DNA from: Plenodomus lindquistii | Lineage: Eukaryota; Ascomycota; Dothideomycetes; Pleosporales; Leptosphaeriaceae | DNA length: 64,000 nt | Reading direction: 5' to 3' | Assembly: GCA_025504975.1 (NCBI GenBank) | Contig: JANUWI010000013.1 | Coordinates: 186,001 to 250,000 of the forward strand | Shown: one piece after another, positions 22,001 to 32,255 of the stretch | Position numbering within the stretch: the first letter of the stretch is position 1 | How the letters are laid out: the number at the start of each line of letters is the position of its first letter | Program-made: the position numbers and the translations under genes | The notes under the pieces: model-generated | Database searches by the model: none | The model's input: the letters and a program-made list of their open reading frames with translations, nothing else | What the model was told of the DNA's origin: nothing

Positions 22001-23821
22001 CTACCAAGATCGTCAAAGCTGCAAGCCACTAGGAAGGGCGCACTCAAATCGATCTCAAGAAGTCTCATGCAGAGTCTGTCTTCCCCTGGTACATCACCCT
22101 CCAAATCGAAAGCTCCCGCGACAGATCGCAAAGTTACACCAGTCACACCGTCGAAGGCTGAAACTATTACGAACGAGCAAGCCGATGTCGAAATGCCTGA
22201 TGTCGAATACTCGCCGGATGAGCTTGCTAGAGTAACACCACCAGCTGTGCCCTTGGAGCGACTGTTGGAGCGCCTGTCCCAGGAATCTGCAGTGCCCCTC
22301 GGCGAGGTGCTTGTTCCCAACCGAGTATTTGCTTCGTGGCCTGGCAAGCCTTATTTTCCTGCTACATGCGTCGGTCGAGCAACTTCACATGAATTGCGTA
22401 TTCGCTTCGACGATGGCAATGCAACAAATGTGGATCCAGTGCGAGTTCGAAATCTCGAGCTGCGCCCTGGAGATCATGTGAAGATCGACCAGCCTGGTAT
22501 GAGGAAGAATATCTATGTGGTTGTCGAATGTAAGGATAAGATTGAGGACCTCGATAGGGAGCAATTCCCCGCCACTGATCGCTACGGACATGCCACGGTC
22601 ATCGTGGAAGAGAAGCGCAGAGATAGCATGCCAGCAGCGAAGGTAACACAACCTGCAGAGCAGATATCGGTGCCGATGGCGAGCATCTACTTGACCACAG
22701 GACTTTGGACACGGATTCGCGACAGGAGGTTCAACTTTTCGCCAGCTGCTTCGCCTGCCAAATCAGTGTCCCATGTTGGCACGCCTGCTGCAGAGACCAT
22801 GATGACACCTTCATTCACGCGCAGAGGTACCGCGATACCATCCTTTCTAAAGAGTGCGACTGCTCGTGCCGCCTCAGTCGCTTCCACCAATCGATCAGAA
22901 AGCGCAGTGTTCGCCAACATGGCCTTTGTGCTCACCTCTACCGCAGATGATTTCGACAAGGACGCACTGGCAAAGACCATCAAGTCAAATGGCGGTATGG
23001 TCCTTCAACAGGGCTTCCATGAGCTCTTCGATTACGACTCCTCTGACCGACCATCTTCTTCTCAAGGCCGCCGGCGCTCTTCGTCTCCTCCCGTAATCAG
23101 CGCTGGGTTGGCCCTTAAGCCCATGTACAAAGATCTCAGCTTCGTGGCTCTAATTTCAGACTCACACTCGCGCAGCACAAAGTACATTCAAGCACTCGCA
23201 CTCAACGTTCCCTGTCTGCATCTCCGCTGGATACAAGACTCCCTCACCACCACGCGTGCCGTACCGTTCATGAGGTACCTTCTACCGGCCGGTGTTTCCA
23301 AGTTTCTTGACCCAACCGGCGTGGTACGCTCCCGCACAATGGCACCCTACGATCCCGCTGCTGAGGATCTGACGTTTGACACTACATTGCAAGACCGTCC
23401 GCTGCTCCTGCACAATCAGTCTGTCCTCCTTGTCACCGGAAAGTCCAAGAAGGAAATCGAGAAGCGGCAACCGTTTGTCTTCCTTACGCATGCGCTCGGC
23501 TCCGCCAATGTAGGTCGATGCGCAGATCTCAGCAACGCGAGCGAGATGCTAAGTGATGGCCATTGGGACTGGGTGTACGTCGACAACAACGAGATTGGCC
23601 TCTTGGAAGCAGCAGCTGAGCTATTCGGTACAGAGGTCCCTGCACCATCATCAACGGCACCGGACAACAAGTCGAAGAAGGGGAAGAAGAGGAAGAGGGA
23701 CGATGCTGAGGAGAAGGAGGAGTTACTAGTCAGAGTCGTGGTTGGCGGTAAGAAGATACGGATTACATGCTCGGAGTTTGTTATCCAGAGTTTAATTCTG
23801 GGTGCGCTTATCGAGGAATGA
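19044..23821 (+). CDS. Rad9/Crb2/53BP1-type DNA-damage checkpoint mediator
   Basis: Two exons, 19044..19091 and 19184..23821, 1561 aa. The first exon encodes MAESQAWTLLGDRLFE. Its donor GTGAGT and an acceptor at 19183 preceded by a GCTAACC branch support it; the in-frame ATG at 19169 lies inside this intron. The long N-terminal half is disordered and rich in SQ/TQ sites, the usual ATM/ATR kinase targets. A Tudor-like domain is at about residues 1060-1110 (RVFASWPGKPYFPATCVG, RIRFDDGN). Tandem BRCT repeats are at about 1255-1560 (FVLTSTADDFDKDALAKTI, IKSNGGMVLQ, LHLRWIQDSL). The family binds modified histones and gamma-H2A and recruits the checkpoint effector kinase. Domain order is that of fungal Rad9/Crb2. 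The C-terminus ends in LILGALIEE, after the last BRCT strand. Confidence 0.9.
19092..19183 (+). other. First intron of the checkpoint mediator gene
   Basis: 92 nt, GTGAGT donor, GCTAACC branch at about 19158 and CTCAG acceptor. Phase 0. Confidence 0.75.
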
Positions 23822-24537
23822 TGGGTAGGGTGGGGATTGGGTTTTGGAAAGGCGTTTTTTTGGCGCGGAGTCATATGGGGGATTAGGGCATAAGATACCG
23901 TTTTCTTTCTCGTATGGGTATGGCGTCTTTCTTGAGGGGGGTGGAGGATCATGGGAAAAGAGAGGGATGCGAGGGGGACATTTGGTATGGATATAGGGTA
24001 GATCTATCTGGTGGGGGGTTATGGACCGTGATGCGCGGAGTAGCAGAAAGTTTCTTAGCGGGTACAGCGTATGCGCATCGCAAGTGAGAATACCAAACAT
24101 CGAAACATGAAAATAAGTGGCTCGCGATTGATGACATGGTGAGGGTGAGTGGTTGACGACAAACAAGCTTGGCCAATCAGACGATTGCGCTAACTAGGAA
24201 AGCGCCACCCCAAACTTCTCACGTGGTGTAGCGATTCATTGCGGAATCTCCCTCCTTCACCTTTACCTCAGACTCTACATACTTGATACCGCGCAAACGA
24301 AATACACTCGCTGGATAAGAGAATATCAAGACCCACTCTTCCGTCATTATCTCCTTCCGCCCTCTGAGATACCGTAATCGCCGGAGCGATAGTTCGACTT
24401 TACTCAGACGCGAAACTCACTCTACTCGTGACTCCCACAGATCACGACTTATACACTCACTCTATTTCAAAATTCCCACCCGAATAGCGCGAATCATCGC
24501 GCGCAGCCATGTTCTGAAAGCGCATCACGAGAAATGC
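23822..24537. other. Intergenic, no gene seen
   Basis: About 716 bases holding the checkpoint gene's 3' UTR and the next gene's promoter. Pyrimidine-rich stretches near 24240-24480 are consistent with a fungal promoter and 5' UTR. Confidence 0.5.
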
Positions 24538-26312
24538 ATGACGCAGATCATCCAGCATCGCGCGTCTGTGCACGCAGTCTTAAAGTCTAACATGAATCCC
24601 ATCGCCCCGTCTTTCGAGGCCATGGTCGGTCTCGCACTGAGGGGCTCAAATTGGCAACAATTACAGCAACCGGGTAATGGGTTGTTGGGTGCGCCAGTGC
24701 AGGAGGCGGGAGAAGATCTGCTGCGCCCGGCGGTGATGACGGCAAAGCAAAAGAAGAAGATGGTGCGGTTTAATAAGACTGTTGCTCGTGATGCGGGTGA
24801 TGTGATAGAGAGTATTGAGGCGGGTTCGATTATGCCGGTGGCGCAGAGTGTGAGTTGGGATGAGGAGCCGGAACTGCTGTGTAGTTACAACTGGCAGAAT
24901 TCGGACAATGGGACGAATACGATTTTCGGTGAGTGACGGGGTGGCTATTATGTTGTTTTTGCGGATTTACAAGGTCTTCGCAATGCCTGCGTTACTCGAG
25001 CTGACACAACTTAGTACCTGGCGCCCCCACAAAATGGCAAGAGCCGACTCTTCCCATCACTTTGGAGAAGGACAGCGGAATCCAGTATGCAGACTACAAC
25101 TATGCTCGTCAGCCACGGGACCCCTATTCACCCATGTTCCATGCTCTCAGCGCGATGAACCCGAACTATCGCTTCAATGACGTTGACGTCCTGGCAGACC
25201 GCAACAACCTACGCGTGCTCCTAGAATTCTGCCAGGGCAAATCAAACGGGCCATTTCGTCTGAACCTCTTCCTCGTTTTCAACACCCTCATCATCGTCCG
25301 CAAAGAAGACAAATGGTGGAAAGCATGCGACGGCGTGAGCTACGGCTGGAACTTTGAAAGTCATTTCACACGGCCCGTACAAGGCATGGAAGACGCGACC
25401 AGCCACTACCGCGCCATCCGCTACCCACTAGGACCCTTAAACATCGTCCTACGCTTCGAAGCAGACGCATACGACGACGGCATCACCCCTGATACTCTAA
25501 CACCCTCCGAATCAACCGCACTAAAAGGCACATCCGCAGCCCGACCAACCTTTACCTTCCGCTCACCCATCCGCGTCCTCCAAAAAGGCCACATCATCCC
25601 ATCCTCCCAAATGGTAGAACTCAAGACGCAAAAGCACGACCCGATGGGCTTCCGCAGAGTCCAATGCCAAGACCAACTCTGGTTCGGCCGGACATCGTTG
25701 CTCTTCACTGGACCCTATGAAGGCGGTACGGGGGTCATTAAAGCGGTAAAGTACGAACAAGCTACTGAACGGGTTAAACTTTGGGAACAGCAGAATCAGG
25801 AATCTCTGAGGAAGTTACCGGCGTTGCTTGTAAGGTTGAGGAGGCTGGTGCAGAAGCATGGTGGGGCCAGTCGAGCGCTTGTTTTGCTAAGAGAGGATAA
25901 GGGGGGGCCGTTGGTTGTGAGGCCAATGAAAGATGCGAGTTTTGCGGTGGGGAGGGAGGCGTTTAGGAGGCATTGGGCAACGTTTCAGACGCCGTCTAGT
26001 TCGCAGCCGGGGGGTCGGCAGAAATCAAGGGGAGGAGGGGTGGCGGGTAGTGGGGGTGGGAAAAGAGAAGTTGTTTTTCAGATGGGGTTGAGCAGTCATC
26101 AGGGGGCTCAGACGGGTGCGGATGCGGCCCGTGCAAATGGACATGCTAGAGGGTCGCAACGCACACAGCCGGAGTTGATCGATCAGGAGGTTCAGTCGGA
26201 TGGTCGTGGGAAGGCGCCATCTCATGCTCCAAGAGGTCCGAGAGGACGTGGTCGCGGGAATGCTAACGCACCCCGTGGTCGTGGAACCAGGCCTGCACAT
26301 ACCTCATGTTAG
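24538..26312 (+). CDS. Fungal protein of the 'GGPP synthetase-like' hypothetical family, RG-rich tail
   Basis: Two exons, 24538..24928 and 25015..26312, 562 aa. Intron 86 nt (GTGAGT, CTGACAC branch, CTTAG). M19 at 24592 is an alternative start. The core reads SYNWQNSDNGTNTIFVPGAP, then QYADYNYARQP, FHALSAMNPNYRF, DVLADRNNLRVLLEFCQG and LVFNTLIIVRKED. This wording belongs to a large fungal family often labelled geranylgeranyl pyrophosphate synthetase by automatic annotation. No DDxxD motif is present, so prenyl synthase activity is not supported. The C-terminal 100 residues are Gly/Arg-rich with RGPRGRGRGNANAPRGRGTR, typical of RNA-binding RGG tails. A nucleic-acid role is inference. Followed by an AT-rich repeat island. 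Confidence 0.72.
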
Positions 26313-26340
26313 CACATACGATGGAAATTCACAGGGATCC

Positions 26341-26391
26341 TATAGAGAGTTTTTAATTCACTAAAATTCTTACTAAGCTCTCTATCATATA
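26341..26391. repeat. Short AT-rich hairpin
   Basis: TAGAGAG near 26344 pairs with CTCTCTA near 26379, with an AT-rich loop of about 30 bases. It is probably a leftover of an inverted-repeat element. Confidence 0.45.
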
Positions 26392-26640
26392 TATAATTAG
26401 CTGCCTACAACAGCTAGCTATAGGGCTGCAGAGGTAGCTTTAAAATAATAACTTACTTTAAATAAATTTTCTGCTCGCAAATTTAACCTTTATAATAGGA
26501 TATCTTTAGAGCGAAGAATCACAAGTAGATCTAGAAAGTTAGTGAAAGAGAAGTAAGTATAGATTTTTCTACTCGTGTAGAAATAATTATAAGCAAGGGA
26601 TAGAATACTGCTAAATCAGCCTAAATACGGCGCAGATAGG

Positions 26641-26870
26641 ACCCCTGCAATTTTCCGTCGTAAGTGAAAACATGCGGTACCGCTGTCTAAGCTGTTGAAT
26701 CAACAAATACGAATATTATCGCAACGCGGTTCCGACAGCCTACGCGATGATGGGAACATCAGTTGACTGCGGGATTGTATCTACGGTACTGACTCCTGGG
26801 AGGGCAGAATTGTCGGTGTGAGAGGTTACTTGGGTACCTCAACGCTGACTGACCCTCGACTGCGGAATAT
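26641..26870 (+). repeat. Diverged direct repeat, copy A
   Basis: Shares with copy B the start ACCCCTG, a core at 26717-26768 (TATCGCAACGCG, TTCCGAC, GCCTACG, GATGGGA) and the later words CTTGGGT and CTGACTGAC. Most differences between copies are transitions. Confidence 0.7.
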
Positions 26871-27292
26871 TGGTCCAGGTGGATCGCAGATTAGGTACCT
26901 TGGTAAGTATATTGACAGGAGACAGGAGAAATGATTGTAGTGATAAGTATAGCAATAACCATAGCAACAACCACAGCCACAGCAGTCTAGCATACCGCAT
27001 GTTTTCACATACGGAACCGTACAGGGGGCGAACTCACAAACTCGCGACGACGAGGCGCTTTTCCACCAAAATCTGCAGCCAAGCTGCAGCTGCGCGAGTT
27101 GCCTCGTCATTTCAGCAGCAGTAACCGCCTCAGCTTCAATCTTCGACATTAAATAACTCTATAGCGAAAAGTCGTGATAGTTGGCAAGCAATTCGAGTTG
27201 ACAGATGTTAAGGTAGGCTTGGAAATGAGCTATGGCATACAGTAACGTATTGTATGGAAAAACAGCTAAGTAGGCATTATTTAGTTCACCGG

Positions 27293-27575
27293 TACCCCTG
27301 TAATGTTGCGTCGTATGCGATGCGGTATCGCAACGCGATTCCGACGGCCTACGAGACGATGGGAGTATCAACTGAGTAGTTGACCACATACACAGTACCA
27401 ACTTCAGCATGTGGGAAAAGGAGACGCACCACTATTGGTACCCTCTTATTCGGTATAATAATGAAACCAGAAGGCGTCTAGTCTGATACATGTACATCCT
27501 GTGAGTACATGGTCATGCATCAGGTACTAAATGTTGAGGATCCTTCGGTGCTTGGGTGCCCATACTGACTGACGC
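27293..27575 (+). repeat. Diverged direct repeat, copy B
   Basis: Core at 27326-27377 aligns to copy A over about 52 bases. The two copies also match near 27550-27575 (CTTGGGT, CTGACTGAC), with extra sequence in between. Non-coding. Confidence 0.7.
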
Positions 27576-27818
27576 TAGTCCCTACTCTGACTTGAAGTGT
27601 GGGGTGTACCACCACGATTGTTATCTCAGTGGGCTCAGGCGGAAGAAGCGCCCGAAAGATCCACATTTATTCGGGAGTTGCCTGCGCCACCGGCGTTTGG
27701 CTGATGATAGAGCTTGTTGAGATAACACGATTGTTTGCTCTGGTGTCTTCAATCTCTCTTCGCACAACCACAGCGCACTTCCTAACAGTGTCTGAAGGAA
27801 TCAATCCGTGGGCGAGCT

Positions 27819-30367
27819 ATGTTACCGAAGAATTTGCTGAGCACGTATCGGCAGTACAAAGATGACACTGAGTAGGTGCACATTTGCCGACATACGCATC
27901 ATACCAATGTACTGAACAAGTGTATAGTAATGTCGCAGCATGGCTAGCGAATACCGCCAAAGCTCTGGGCTTCTCTTCAGATCCATCTGAGCAAATCAAC
28001 GGACACAAGAAGGAAGGCAAAGCCACTGCAGGACAGGAGCAGAAGTCAAAGACTAATTCCGATCGTACTACGTACGCTATACCTATCAAGAACTTCACCA
28101 TTTTGGCAGAATTCATCGTCAGCCGTGGCAGTCCTTCGGTGCAAGTACCTGCTAGACTTGGGAGACTCCTGGATCGCGCCATCTCCACTCGAGAGGTCTA
28201 CTCTGACGCAGTTTCTCCCCATCTTCCCGCCAACGTCAGTACTCAGCAGTCAGCCGATCGTCACACTTTCTTTTTGGGCGTTCTGAAGAAAGTTCGCGAG
28301 ATTCTCAAGCCAAGCTACTCGAAGACTTACAGCCCACCGGTGTCGAAGGCTCCAAGATCTGTGGAGGAGGTCCAGAACATGTTCGCCAATCTTGATGTAG
28401 AAGAACCGTCTGAGGAATTTCAGACAGCCGCGAGTGCTGCCAATACTCCATCGACCGCCAAAAAGCCTAATGTCAGGTACACCGCTGAGCAACCACCTTG
28501 CTTATTAGAGGAGGTTCTTGCCATCGAGTTCCACTTGGTTGACCTAAAACAATTCCGTCTAGAAGTGGCTACATGTTGGGAATCCTACAAGCAAGGTCGA
28601 CTGGATCTCATCGGTGCATCGATCATCACGAACACTGCTGTTGACCTTGCTCGATCCATGGAACAAGATCTTCAGCACATCATCGATAAGCGCGGAGGCG
28701 TGAATCAAATGCTGAATATGTGGATGGAGGGCTTCTGCAAAGAATGCCACACTACGGTTAGCGACAAAGAGCATCCCGAGGATGAAACGAACTTCAAACT
28801 GTATGAGAGTGCCGATTCCATATTCTGCATACCAATTTTGCTTCTCTCCGAGTTTTTGTCATACGTCGAACCAGGCGTCTTCGTCTACGTAAAACGCGGT
28901 CAATTTGGCATTTACGACCCCAGTAGTGCTCGAGAGAGCAAGACACCACGAGAGAAGTTCAGAGAAGACAAGGCACTTCTAATGGAGATGCTGCCCGAAT
29001 TCCTCATTGTGGGGTGTCAGAACACACCCGTCGACGATGAGCTGACACGGGGTCTCCGCACAGCCTTCGAGACGAAAAAAATACCGCTATGGCTAGCTTT
29101 TGCTCTTCAATTGTATCTCGATATTCACAACTGCTTACGCGATCGAGTTGATGGCGCTTTCGCCAAATTATCTAAGGCCGCGTCTGTCGCGCGTTCCAGT
29201 ATCAAGAAATCGATGGAGTTTCGCCAGGAGCTGCGCAGTGACAATTATCCCAAAGAGAATGACGCCGTCATGCTGGCCCTCGTGAAAGAAATCGAAATGT
29301 GGATCATATGTGATCCACACCGCGCCGCTGCAAAGCGGCACAAGAGTATCAACATCCCCGAGCCATATAGGTTCTTTCGCCAACACCCATGGCTGTGCGG
29401 GCTCTGGAAGTATCGCATACAAATCAAACTTCACGAGATATCCGTCACTTTCGCAAACGCCTGGGGTGCTGTGCTTTACTGTGCACATCTTTACAACGCG
29501 GTGCGGTCCGAGAAACTGTTACCACACGAGTGGCGAGACATGGAGCTTGCATTTGCGATTCAAAGGTACAGTGCCTTTTTCTTGGGCTCTCCACCGGGGA
29601 ACCCCGAGGACTATCTAAAGCGTTACGCTCTGGCGGCTGGTGTCTCGGTCACGAACTTCGCCACGTCTGACAAGAAGAATGGACGCAAGATCAAGGGCGT
29701 CCGGCAATCGAGCCGTGGAGGACAGAACCTATCGCAGCAGGCACACTTATTGCAGACTTTCAAGGAGCGGTACTGTGGGCGAAGTCAACAATTTGATCTT
29801 CGCGCCGAAGACATTACCCGGATCCTGCAAAAGAGCGAATTTTCGTACATAAGGAACAAAAACAACAACGGTGTTACCTTTTCCAGAGGCAAGAAGGTCA
29901 AGTCAGGATTCTCAAAGCTTTCGCCCACGACCAAGGTCGCCTCGCCGCAATTGCTGGCCATACTGCGATTGGGAATAGAAATGGAGATGCTAGAGTTGTC
30001 GTACGATTACCTTGCGCTTCACCGGTTCTGCTGGCGCTTGCTCCGTGCGGTCCGGGATCGCTGTAGGGATCGCTTGATCGAGATGTTTGGACCGGGGTGC
30101 ATCGAGAAAGAGGCTCGGTTGCCGTTTTTGGTGAAGTATATATTGGCGAGTGCGACGAATTCGGACCGGCTGCCGGACTTTATGAATATCAAGCAAACAG
30201 CTGAGGGTACGAGTGCGGTGTTGAAAGATGCTGCTGATGTTATTGATGCCATGATGCAGACGGGCGAGGGCAACACGGTTGGTATAGTCTTGAAAAAGTT
30301 GAACCTGGAGTTTCGGCTGAGGTATTGCGATGATGACGATCCGGTCGAGGCGTTTGGTGCTGCCTGA
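27819..30367 (+). CDS. DUF6604-domain protein
   Basis: Two exons, 27819..27871 and 27928..30367, 830 aa. The short first exon encodes MLPKNLLSTYRQYKDDT, and its GTAGGT donor with the TATAG acceptor (56 nt, TACTGAAC branch) restores DTDNVAAWLANTAKALGFS. This start is characteristic of fungal DUF6604 proteins (pattern MLP..L..TY..YK.DT..VA.WLA). The second exon's open frame runs upstream only to a TTG codon, which is not the true start. Further domain features: FTILAEFIVSR and VQVPARLGRLLDRAISTR, then IWMTRE-free charged regions and helix-rich C-terminal parts. Often these proteins carry ankyrin repeats or NACHT-like parts at the C-terminus; I see none here. Function unknown. Flanked upstream by a repeat island, a typical setting for fast-evolving fungal genes. 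Confidence 0.82.
27872..27927 (+). other. Intron of the DUF6604 gene
   Basis: 56 nt, GTAGGT..TATAG with a TACTGAAC branch. It separates a 53-nt first exon from the body of the gene. Confidence 0.8.
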
Positions 30368-30462
30368 AACATATATGGTCGTGCGCAAGGCGAAAAGAAG
30401 AGGAGGAAATTGAGCGTACTCCAAAGTTACGAATCTAGCAGTCACCACATGATACCAATATC

Positions 30463-31867
30463 CTACAACTTCCATCCCCTCTTCTTCGCAAGCGCAGTCT
30501 CCTGCCTCACCGCCAGATCAGCAATAATCTCCTCGCTCCCCCCTCCCACAACCATCATCCTCAAATCACGACTCATTTGTTCTATAATCGCCCCGGGTCC
30601 ACCACCCTTCTGATACCCCGCACCACCAAAGATCTGCTGTGCCTCACGATTCGCCATCTCTAAAATTCTACCACCATGTACCTTTGTCAAAGCAATCTGG
30701 CCCGCGATCTCAGGGTCCTGCCACCCGAGCGGCGACTGCTGAATATGATATGCCAACTGTTCCAACCACGCCCAATGACTCTCAACGTACCGACCAATAG
30801 TCGCCAGTTTATGCGAGATGATCTGATTAGAAATCAGTGGTTTACCAAATGTATGTCGTGTATGCGCGTAAGCTGTTGATTCAGAGAGACAAGTTCGCGC
30901 TTTGCGATTGCATCCTATAGACATGATGAAGCGCTCTTTGTTGAAATTAGTCATGATGATGCGAAACCCTTCGTTTTCTTTGCCGAGGAGATTGGACACG
31001 GGGACGTGGACGTCGTCGAGCTCGACGAAGGAGGCGCCGCCGCCTTTTTGCCCGCTGTTGGGGATGCGGCGGTGTGTGAGACCGGGGGATGATGTCTCGA
31101 TTACAACTACGGAGATGCCGTTCATGCCGGGGCCGCCGGTGCGGACTGCGGTTGTCATGTGTGTTGCCCATGGCATACCGGTGATCCATTTTTTGTAGCC
31201 GTTGACGATGTAGTGCGTGCCGTCAGGACTCTTCACCGCAGTCGTCTGAATATTGGCAACGTCAGACTACACCAACGTCAGCACATGCTCGTTCGGATAT
31301 ATGCGAAAAGATCGATTTCCCTACCCCACCACTCGGCTCCGTAATCCCCAATGCAAAACTCGTCTCCCACATAAACAACCCCGGCAACCATTTCCTCTTC
31401 TGCTCCTCAGTCCCATGATGCACAACAGGCGGTACCCCAATCACGCTCCCACCCCCCAACGCCGTCCCAACCCCACCCTCAATCCTACTCCCCTCATCCG
31501 TCAAAATCATCAAATGGAACAAATCCATCTCTGCAACCGGTATCCCAGCCGGACCCGGCACATCTTTCGGACGATACGGCTCCGGTACATCAGCGAATGC
31601 GAAACCCGTTTTCGCCCACGCTTTTCGTGCGGCTTCGGGGGCTTCACCGTTTTCCTCCCATTCTAGCATGTAGGGTTTTACGTGCGAGTCGATGTAGGAT
31701 CGTAGCGCGTTGCGAAGGCGCTTGTGCGAGTCGTTGTAATATGGCGATGCCAACGAACTGTACCATGACGGTTCGGCCCAGGGACCGAGGTTACCGAATG
31801 TATCCTTTTGCTGGGGCTTCATCACGGAGGGTAAGGGTGTAGTGGTTTGCGGTTTTGGGGACACCAT
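30463..31867 (-). CDS. Acyl-CoA dehydrogenase family protein
   Basis: Two exons, 31867..31325 and 31266..30463, 448 aa. Intron 58 nt (GTAGGG..TGTAG, phase 0), which joins ITEPSGG to SDVANIQTTA, the highly conserved FAD-binding loop. The N-terminal helical domain ends near EQKRKWLPGLFMWETSFALG. The beta domain has GYKKWITGMPWATH and VVIETSSPG. The C-terminal helical domain has HTRHTFGKPL, ISHKLATIGRYVESH and REAQQIFGGAGYQKGG. The position of the usual YEGT glutamate reads VVGGGSEEI, so the base may instead be the glutamate in NKERFIMS, the helix-G position used in isovaleryl- and long-chain enzymes. The substrate cannot be told. No clear mitochondrial presequence and no SKL-type ending (KRGWKL). 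Confidence 0.9.
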
Positions 31868-32255
31868 GGTGGTGGAGAGAGTAAGGGTTTGGAATGCATG
31901 ACGAGAATGCGGACGGTGAGGTGGTTATATGGTATGGAGGTGGTGACTGGCTGCTTTGGAGTTTGTGGAGAGGAGTCGGTTTTGGACCGCGGCTGCGGGG
32001 GGCTGACTCGTGACGGAATTGCGGGGTTGGCTTCGAAGACACCACAATTGATTACGCAAAAGGGTGAAGAATTGCCTCTCTTCGCCTGCATCTTCACTCT
32101 TTGCCTGCGTCTTCGTGTCCTCTAGATATGAAGCGAACGTCGGCTGAAGGCCGGTTGGTGGCTTTGAAATATTCATATTTGCAATACTGTTCATAATCGC
32201 TTCTATGAAGAATATACAATATATATACAGAGTGCGTAATGTGGGCCTTCCCCTT
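31868..32255. other. Intergenic, promoter of the acyl-CoA dehydrogenase gene
   Basis: About 390 bases between the dehydrogenase start and the upstream S41 gene's stop, both on the minus strand. No gene seen. Confidence 0.5.

Larger units (their letters stand above)
26313..27818. repeat. AT-rich, RIP-like repeat island
   Basis: About 1.5 kb without genes. The part at 26330-26640 is strongly AT-rich and full of TA-rich words, as expected of repeat-induced point mutation. The rest holds two diverged direct copies of one sequence (described separately). Boundaries are approximate. Confidence 0.7.
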
